Source: JAJZRV01 sp027442615
Lineage (GTDB): Bacteria; Pseudomonadota; Gammaproteobacteria; Burkholderiales; Ferrovaceae
Reading direction: 5' to 3'
Length of the DNA: 64,000 bases
Assembly (NCBI GenBank): GCA_027442615.1
Contig: DAIBBI010000029.1
Span: forward strand, 62,001-126,000
Shown piece by piece: positions 58,441-64,000 of this stretch. Each line of letters opens with the position of its first letter. Positions within the stretch are counted from its first letter, which is position 1. The translations under genes and the position numbers were made by a program. The notes under the pieces are model-generated. The model saw only the letters and a list, made by a program, of their open reading frames with translations, did no database searches and was not told the origin of the DNA.

Positions 58441-59613
58441 ATGAGCCACTTGATGAACACTTATGCAAGGTTGCCCATCGCGTTTACGCGGGGTGAAGGG
58501 GTTTGGCTGTGGGATGAAGCGGGGCGTCGCTACCTGGATGCGCTGGCCGGAATTGCCGTCAACGGCCTGGGGCACGCGCATCCCCGGCTGGTTCAGGCAA
58601 TCGCCGATCAGGCGGGCCAATTGATCCACACCTCAAACATCTACCGCGTGTTGCGCCAAGAGCAGTTGGCAGACCGGCTTTGCGAGCTATCGGGAATGGC
58701 GCAGGCCTTCTTCTGCAGCTCGGGCGCAGAAGCCAATGAGGCCGCCATCAAGCTGGCGCGCCTGTACGGGCATCAACGGGGGGTGGAAGTTCCCACCATC
58801 GTCGTCATGGAAAAAGCCTGGCACGGCCGCACCATCGCCACCCTGTCCGCCACAGGAAGCCGCAAGGCCCAGGCAGGATTTGAGCCGCTGGTGGCGGGCT
58901 TCGTCCGCGTGCCTTACAACGACCTGGATGCCGTGCGGGCCGTGGCCGAACACAATCGCAACATCGTTGCCGTATTGCTGGAGCCCATTCAGGGCGAGGG
59001 CGGCATCAACGTGGCGGACATCGCCTATCAGCAGGGGCTACACGCCCTATGCAGGGAACGCGGCTGGTTGTACATGCTCGATGAGGTGCAATCCGGCATT
59101 GGCAGGACGGGTAGCTGGTTTGCCTTCGAGCATGCCGGCGTCAAACCCGACGTCATGGCGCTGGCCAAGGGCCTGGGGTCCGGCGTGCCCATCGGTGCAT
59201 GCCTGGCAGACGGTGCTGCGGCAGACGTGTTCAAGCCGGGCAACCACGGCACGACTTTTGGCGGCGGACCGCTGGTTTGTGCTGCGGCGCTGGCAACGCT
59301 CGACATCATGGTCGACCAGGGCCTGTTGGCGAATGCCGCACGCCAGGGGGCACGCCTCAAGGGCGCCCTTGAGGCGGGGCTGAAAGGCGTCGCGGGTGTC
59401 ATGGAGATTCGCGGGCAGGGGCTCATGCTGGGCATCGAACTGGATCGGCCCTGTGGAGAAATCGTGAAGCAGGCACTGGAACAGGCCCTGCTGGTCAATG
59501 TCACCTCTGACAAGGTGGTGCGCCTCCTGCCGCCGCTGATTCTGGAAGACGGGCACGCCGATCAGATTGCCGCGATCCTGATCCCCCTCGTCAAACGCTT
59601 TCTGGGTGCCTGA
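58441..59613 (+). CDS. argD: Acetylornithine aminotransferase ArgD
   Basis: It transfers an amino group to N-acetylglutamate semialdehyde in arginine synthesis. The PLP lysine is in MALAKGLGSGVPIGA. CSSGAEANEAAIKLARLYGH is the family's cofactor loop and LDEVQSGIGRTG the metal/PLP-aspartate block. Length is 390 aa. AGGGA precedes the ATG. argF starts two bases after the stop. Confidence 0.96.
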   Translation: MSHLMNTYARLPIAFTRGEGVWLWDEAGRRYLDALAGIAVNGLGHAHPRLVQAIADQAGQLIHTSNIYRVLRQEQLADRLCELSGMAQAFFCSSGAEANEAAIKLARLYGHQRGVEVPTIVVMEKAWHGRTIATLSATGSRKAQAGFEPLVAGFVRVPYNDLDAVRAVAEHNRNIVAVLLEPIQGEGGINVADIAYQQGLHALCRERGWLYMLDEVQSGIGRTGSWFAFEHAGVKPDVMALAKGLGSGVPIGACLADGAAADVFKPGNHGTTFGGGPLVCAAALATLDIMVDQGLLANAARQGARLKGALEAGLKGVAGVMEIRGQGLMLGIELDRPCGEIVKQALEQALLVNVTSDKVVRLLPPLILEDGHADQIAAILIPLVKRFLGA

Positions 59614-59615
59614 TC

Positions 59616-60533
59616 GTGAAACATTTCCTGCAGTTCAAGGATTTCACGCGCGAGGAATTCGAATACCTGTTCGAACGCACCCGGTTGATCAAGGCCATGT
59701 TCAAGGCCTACACCATCTACCATCCGCTCAAGGACCGCATGCTGGCCATGGTGTTCGAAAAGCAGAGCACGCGCACAAGGGTTTCGTTTGAGGCGGGCAT
59801 TCACCAGCTGGGGGGCTCTTCGATCAATCTCACCACGGGCGAGACCCAGTTGGGTCGGGGCGAACCCATCGAGGACGTGGCGAGGGTCATCTCGCGCATG
59901 GTGGACCTCGTCATGATCCGCACCTTTGACCAGTCCATCATCGAGCGGTTTGCTGCCTACTCCCGCGTTCCGGTGATCAATGGATTGACCAACCAATACC
60001 ATCCCTGTCAGATCCTGGCCGATGTGTTCACCTACATTGAACACCGTGGTTCCATTACCGGCAAGACGGTGGCATGGATTGGTGACGGCAACAACATGTG
60101 CAGCACCTGGTTGCAGGCCGCAGCCATATTCAATTTCCAACTGCATGTGGCTGCCCCTGAAGGCTATGCCATCAACACCAGTTTGATCGCTTCCCATGAG
60201 CTGCCCCACCTCACCACCTTTGCCGACCCCATGAAAGCCGCACGCGATGCGGACCTGGTGACCACCGACGTGTGGACCAGCATGGGCTTTGAGTCGGAAA
60301 CGGATGAGCGCAAGCGGGATTTTGTCGATTTTCAGGTGGACGCCGAGATGATGTCGGTGGCGCGCCGCGATGCGTTGTTCATGCACTGCCTGCCGGCCCA
60401 TCGTGGCGAGGAAGTCTCGGCGGAAGTACTGGAAGGGCCTCAAAGCGTCGTTTGGGACGAGGCTGAAAACCGGATGCATGCCCAGAAAGCCCTGATGGAA
60501 TATCTGATACTGGGCCAGGTGGCCCAACACTAA
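59616..60533 (+). CDS. argF: Ornithine carbamoyltransferase ArgF
   Basis: It makes citrulline from ornithine and carbamoyl phosphate. The carbamoyl-phosphate site STRTR is in KQSTRTRVSFEAGIHQLGG; the active-site HCLPAHRGEEV follows near 270. The 305-aa length is standard. The start is GTG 59616, two bases after argD. Confidence 0.97.
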   Translation: MKHFLQFKDFTREEFEYLFERTRLIKAMFKAYTIYHPLKDRMLAMVFEKQSTRTRVSFEAGIHQLGGSSINLTTGETQLGRGEPIEDVARVISRMVDLVMIRTFDQSIIERFAAYSRVPVINGLTNQYHPCQILADVFTYIEHRGSITGKTVAWIGDGNNMCSTWLQAAAIFNFQLHVAAPEGYAINTSLIASHELPHLTTFADPMKAARDADLVTTDVWTSMGFESETDERKRDFVDFQVDAEMMSVARRDALFMHCLPAHRGEEVSAEVLEGPQSVVWDEAENRMHAQKALMEYLILGQVAQH

Positions 60534-60547
60534 GGACGAATGGATTC

Positions 60548-61765
60548 ATGAGTGATACCAAGAAAGTGGTGCTGGCCTATTCCGGAGGACTGGATACTTC
60601 CGTCATTCTCAAGTGGCTGCAGGACACCTATCAATGTGAGATCGTGACCTTTACGGCGGACATCGGGCAGGGTGAAGAACTGGAGCCGGCGCGGATCAAG
60701 GCCGAGAAATTTGGCATCAAGCAGATCTATATTGACGACCTGCGCGAAGAGTTCGTGCGCGATTTTGTGTTTCCCATGTTTCGCGCCAACGCGGTTTATG
60801 AGGGAGAGTACCTGCTGGGTACCAGCATAGCCCGCCCCCTGATTGCCAAGCGCCAGATCGAGATTGCACGCGAGACCGGTGCCGATGCGGTGTCGCATGG
60901 CGCTACTGGCAAGGGCAACGATCAGGTGCGCTTCGAGCTCGGTTATTATGCCCTGGAGCCCGGCATCAAGGTGATTGCCCCCTGGCGCGAATGGGACCTC
61001 ACCTCGCGTGAAAAATTGCTGGCCTACGCCGAAGCTCACGGCATTCCGGTGGAGATGAAACACAAGACCGGCGGCAGTCCCTACAGCATGGATGCCAACC
61101 TGCTGCATATTTCCTACGAGGGGAAGGTGCTCGAGGATCCCTCGCGCGAACCCGAGGAAGACATGTGGCGTTGGTCCATTTCTCCGGAGGCTGCCCCGGA
61201 CCAGGCGGAATACCTTGATCTGGAGTTTGCACGCGGTGACGTGGTGGCGCTCAATGGCAAACCCATGACGCCCGCTACCGTGCTGACAGAGCTCAATCGC
61301 TTGGGTGGAAAGCACGGAATCGGCCGCCTGGACCTGGTGGAAAACCGTTATGTGGGCATGAAGTCGCGCGGCTGCTACGAAACCCCCGGAGGCAGCATTC
61401 TGCTCAAGGCGCACCGCGCCATCGAATCCATCACGCTGGATCGCGAAGTGGCGCATCTCAAGGATGATCTGATGCCGCGTTATGCCTCACTCATCTACAC
61501 CGGCTACTGGTGGAGCCCCGAGCGTCATGCCCTGCAGACGCTGATTGATGAAACCCAGGTGCACGTCAATGGCTGGGTGCGTGTCAAGCTCTACAAGGGG
61601 AATGTCATGGTGGTGGGGCGCGACTCCAAAACGGACTCGCTGTTCGATGCCAACATTTCCACCTTTGAAGACGACGGCGGTGCCTACCAGCAGTCGGATG
61701 CCGCTGGATTCATCCGTCTCAATGCACTGCGCATGCGCATTGCCGCTCGCCTGCATCGCAACTGA
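60548..61765 (+). CDS. argG: Argininosuccinate synthase ArgG
   Basis: It joins citrulline and aspartate with ATP. The PP-loop LAYSGGLDTSVI is at residues 9-20; family blocks are SHGATGKGNDQVRFELGYYA and NRYVGMKSRGCYETPGGSIL. The 405-aa length is normal. AAGGA at the end of argF serves the ATG. Confidence 0.97.
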   Translation: MSDTKKVVLAYSGGLDTSVILKWLQDTYQCEIVTFTADIGQGEELEPARIKAEKFGIKQIYIDDLREEFVRDFVFPMFRANAVYEGEYLLGTSIARPLIAKRQIEIARETGADAVSHGATGKGNDQVRFELGYYALEPGIKVIAPWREWDLTSREKLLAYAEAHGIPVEMKHKTGGSPYSMDANLLHISYEGKVLEDPSREPEEDMWRWSISPEAAPDQAEYLDLEFARGDVVALNGKPMTPATVLTELNRLGGKHGIGRLDLVENRYVGMKSRGCYETPGGSILLKAHRAIESITLDREVAHLKDDLMPRYASLIYTGYWWSPERHALQTLIDETQVHVNGWVRVKLYKGNVMVVGRDSKTDSLFDANISTFEDDGGAYQQSDAAGFIRLNALRMRIAARLHRN

Positions 61766-61780
61766 TCGGAGAAATTCACC

Positions 61781-62266
61781 ATGCCGTCCTTCGATATCGT
61801 CTCGGAAGTGGATAAGCAGGAAGTGCGTAATGCCGTCGAACAGGTCAACCGCGAAGTCAGCACCCGCTTTGACTTCAAGGGCTCTGATGCACGCGTGGAA
61901 CAGAGCGAGTATGACCTGACGGTCTATGCCGACGACCCCTTCAAGCTCGACCAGGTCAAGGAAGTGCTCAACCTCAAACTGGTGAAGCGCGGCATCGACA
62001 TCCGCGCCCTCGATTTCAAGACGGTGGAGACCATCGGTGGGGGCAAGGTCAAGCAGGCGGTGGCGGTCAAGGTGGGCGTGGAAACCGAAATGGCGAAAAA
62101 AATCGTCAAGCTGCTGAAGGACAGCAAGCTGAAAGTGCAGGGCAGCATCCAGGGCACGGCCGTGCGCGTGAGCGGGGCCAAGCGCGACAACCTTCAGGAA
62201 GCCATCGCCCTCATCAAGTCCAGCGACCTGGGGCTGCCGCTCCAGTTCAACAACTTTCGCGACTGA
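61781..62266 (+). CDS. yajQ: YajQ-family nucleotide-binding protein
   Basis: A 161-aa protein reading MPSFDIVSEVDKQEVRNAVE and FDFKGSDARVEQSEYDLTVY, the standard YajQ start. Two RNP-like domains cover its length. Some YajQ proteins bind cyclic di-GMP or RNA; the function is not fixed. It follows argG by 15 bases. Its TGA directly abuts the rsmI stop on the other strand. Confidence 0.95.
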   Translation: MPSFDIVSEVDKQEVRNAVEQVNREVSTRFDFKGSDARVEQSEYDLTVYADDPFKLDQVKEVLNLKLVKRGIDIRALDFKTVETIGGGKVKQAVAVKVGVETEMAKKIVKLLKDSKLKVQGSIQGTAVRVSGAKRDNLQEAIALIKSSDLGLPLQFNNFRD

Positions 62267-63115
62267 CTACTCGCCCTGGGTCAGTTTCAGGGCGCGTTCG
62301 TAGAGCATTTTCCGTCCGGTGCCGGTGACCTGCATGGCAATCCGGACGGCATCCCCCAAAGACAGTTTTTCCAGCAAGGCCAGCAACAGCGCATCGTGCC
62401 GGGCCGGGTCCTGGTCAGCGGGTTGCTCTGCGCCCTCCACGGCCAGCACGAATTCCCCCCGTTGGTGATTGGGGTCTGCATCAATCCAGGGCAGCGCTTC
62501 GGCCAGTGTGGTGCGATGCACCGTCTCGAACAGCTTGGTCAGCTCACGACCGATCACGATGCGCCGCTCTCCCCCCAGCACCTCGGCCAGTGCGGTGAGG
62601 CATTCCCGAATGCGGTGCGGGGCTTCATAGAACACCAGGGTCGCCTGCAACCCCTTGAGGGTTTGCAGTTCACGCGTCCGGGCCCCCGCCTTGACCGGCA
62701 GGAAGCCATAAAAGAAGAAGTGCCTGGCGCTGAACCCCGAGGCGGAAAGGAGTGTGGTCACGGCACTGGGTCCGGGTATGGGCACGACGCGAACCCCCCC
62801 TGACAGGGCCTCTTCCACCAGCAAGGCCCCTGGATCGCTGATGGCTGGCGTGCCCGCATCGCTGATCAGCGCAACAGATAAACCGGATTGCATTTTTTGC
62901 ATCAGCACTGAACTGGCGCTGCGTTCATTATGCTCATGCAGTGCGGTCAGGGGAGTGCGAATGCCGTAATGCTGCATCAACAGGCCTGAATTCCGGGTGT
63001 CCTCGGCGGCAATCAGGTCCACCGTACGCAGGGTTTCCAGGGCGCGTGCCGAGATGTCCTCGCGATGGCCAATGGGCGTGGCCACAATAAACAATGTGCC
63101 TGACGGCAGTGACAT
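62267..63115 (-). CDS. rsmI: 16S rRNA 2'-O-ribose C1402 methyltransferase RsmI
   Basis: It methylates 16S rRNA C1402 with S-adenosylmethionine. The protein starts SLPSGTLFIVATPIGHREDI and SARALETLRTVDLIAAEDTR, the family hallmark, and has ISDAGTPAISDPGALLVEEA. The 282-aa length is normal. ATG 63115 is chosen; longer readings overlap yraN. It is divergent from yraN with 13 bases between starts. Confidence 0.96.
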   Translation of the reverse strand: MSLPSGTLFIVATPIGHREDISARALETLRTVDLIAAEDTRNSGLLMQHYGIRTPLTALHEHNERSASSVLMQKMQSGLSVALISDAGTPAISDPGALLVEEALSGGVRVVPIPGPSAVTTLLSASGFSARHFFFYGFLPVKAGARTRELQTLKGLQATLVFYEAPHRIRECLTALAEVLGGERRIVIGRELTKLFETVHRTTLAEALPWIDADPNHQRGEFVLAVEGAEQPADQDPARHDALLLALLEKLSLGDAVRIAMQVTGTGRKMLYERALKLTQGE

Positions 63116-63128
63116 GGATGAAAGCCTC

Positions 63129-63518
63129 ATGAAGGAAGAGAGCATTCTCAACCGTGCGACCGTGGGACGCAAGGCGGCGCATCGGGGTCGCCTGGCAGAG
63201 CAGCGGGCCGCGGAGTTTTTGCTGCAGTCGGGCCTCGTGATCCTGCAGCGCAACTACCGCTGTCGGCGCGGCGAGGTGGATTTGATCGTCCGCGACGGCG
63301 ACACCCTGGTTTTTGTGGAGGTACGCTGGCGCACGGGGGTCAGGCAGGGCGGTGCGGGTGAGAGCATTGATCGCCACAAGCAGCGCCGCCTTGTCGCTGC
63401 GGCCCGGCATTATCTCATGCGCTATCCGGCAGAGCCGCCCCCATGCCGTTTCGATGCCGTCCTGCTGGACGGCATCGCCATGGAATTGCGGTGGCTGAAG
63501 GACATTCTCTGGTTGTGA
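63129..63518 (+). CDS. yraN: YraN-family (UPF0102) nuclease-fold protein
   Basis: A 129-aa protein of the restriction-endonuclease-like fold. RGLAEQRAAEFL-like GRLAEQRAAEFLLQSGLVIL, NYRCRRGEVDLIVRDGDTLV and FVEVRWR hold the D...ExK-type core (EVDLI, VFVEVRWR). Its cellular role is unknown. ATG 63129 is preferred over 63114, which would overlap the rsmI start. It stands before diaA, as in E. coli. Confidence 0.92.
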   Translation: MKEESILNRATVGRKAAHRGRLAEQRAAEFLLQSGLVILQRNYRCRRGEVDLIVRDGDTLVFVEVRWRTGVRQGGAGESIDRHKQRRLVAAARHYLMRYPAEPPPCRFDAVLLDGIAMELRWLKDILWL

Positions 63519-63562
63519 TGTGTTTTACCCATAGCCTGCGGCGTTATCATACAATACCGGCC

Positions 63563-64000
63563 ATGGACCTCATTACACGCATTACCGGGCACTTTAACGA
63601 CAGTGCCAATCTCAAGCTCGCTGTTGCTCATGAACTGGCTGCGCCGATTGCGATGGCAGCCGAACGAATGGTGCAGAGCCTGCTTTCCGAAGGAAAAATC
63701 CTGGCATGCGGCAACGGTGGTTCGGCTGCGGATGCGCAGCACTTCTCCGCCGAACTGCTCAATCGATTCGAAATGGAACGCCCCCCGCTGGCAGCCATTG
63801 CGCTGACCACGGATTCGTCCACCTTGACTTCGATTGCCAACGATTATCACTACAACGAGGTGTTTTCCAAACAGGTCCGGGCCCTGGGCCAAAGCCGGGA
63901 TGTGTTGCTGGCCATTTCCACCAGCGGCAATTCCCCCAACGTCATCGAGGCCATCAAGGTGGCCCATGAGCGTGAGATGGGCGTAGTGGCGCTCACGGGC
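63563..64000 (+). CDS. diaA: DiaA-type SIS-domain protein, 3' end cut by the window
   Basis: DiaA promotes DnaA assembly at the replication origin; its fold is close to phosphoheptose isomerase GmhA. The 146 visible codons read MVQSLLSEGKILACGNGGSA, then AQHFSAELLNRFEMERPPLA, KQVRALGQSRDVLLAISTSG and NSPNVIEAIKVAHEREMGVV. NRFE.ERP and KQVRALG fit DiaA better than GmhA. The position after yraN matches E. coli. It runs off the end of the window. Confidence 0.9.
   Translation, partial: MDLITRITGHFNDSANLKLAVAHELAAPIAMAAERMVQSLLSEGKILACGNGGSAADAQHFSAELLNRFEMERPPLAAIALTTDSSTLTSIANDYHYNEVFSKQVRALGQSRDVLLAISTSGNSPNVIEAIKVAHEREMGVVALTG

Overview
The window is a chromosomal stretch of a motile Gram-negative bacterium, almost certainly a betaproteobacterium. 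Lipoprotein, outer-ring and signal-peptide genes show an outer membrane. The order flhG-fliA-motCD, the ribF-ileS-lspA-ispH block, argD-argF-argG-yajQ and the rsmI/yraN/diaA end all fit that class; a Nitrosomonadales-like member is my best guess, from gene content only. No phage, transposon, integrase or CRISPR array was seen.

Bases 1 to about 39,700 are a nearly complete flagellar gene block. It opens with the end of flhG, then fliA (sigma-28), the stator genes and a TPR-glycosyltransferase fusion. The anti-sigma factor flgM and chaperone flgN lie on the other strand. A ParA ATPase, a coiled-coil membrane protein and a diguanylate cyclase follow. Next come the filament genes fliC-flaG-fliD-fliS-fliT with a second FliK-like protein, a FlhB-tail protein and a PilZ protein. 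Then fliE (reversed), fliF to fliR, and on the minus strand flgB to flgL with an unknown downstream gene. flgA faces them from the far side. flhA, flhB, flhF and the chemotaxis core genes are not in the window.

Four sites match the sigma-28 pattern TAAAGnnn, 11-nt gap, nCCGAnAA. They stand before flgM, fliC, flgK and, unexpectedly, a six-gene minus-strand operon at 39,701-46,310. That operon encodes an HDOD protein, a receiver-less CheB methylesterase, an HD-GYP phosphodiesterase, a group II PLP decarboxylase, an ATP-grasp ligase and a second PLP enzyme. It looks like a small-molecule or modification pathway tied to late flagellar assembly and is the best candidate here for an undescribed system.

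The remaining part is housekeeping: tRNA-Thr(CGU), a FolM-like reductase, an NDUFA9-like protein, an Irr-like Fur regulator, ispH, a sulfite-oxidase-like protein, lspA, ileS and ribF. It continues with a TauE/SafE transporter facing cysB, then murJ, rpsT, argD, argF, argG, yajQ, rsmI, yraN and the start of diaA. No stretch over 300 bases lacks a gene.
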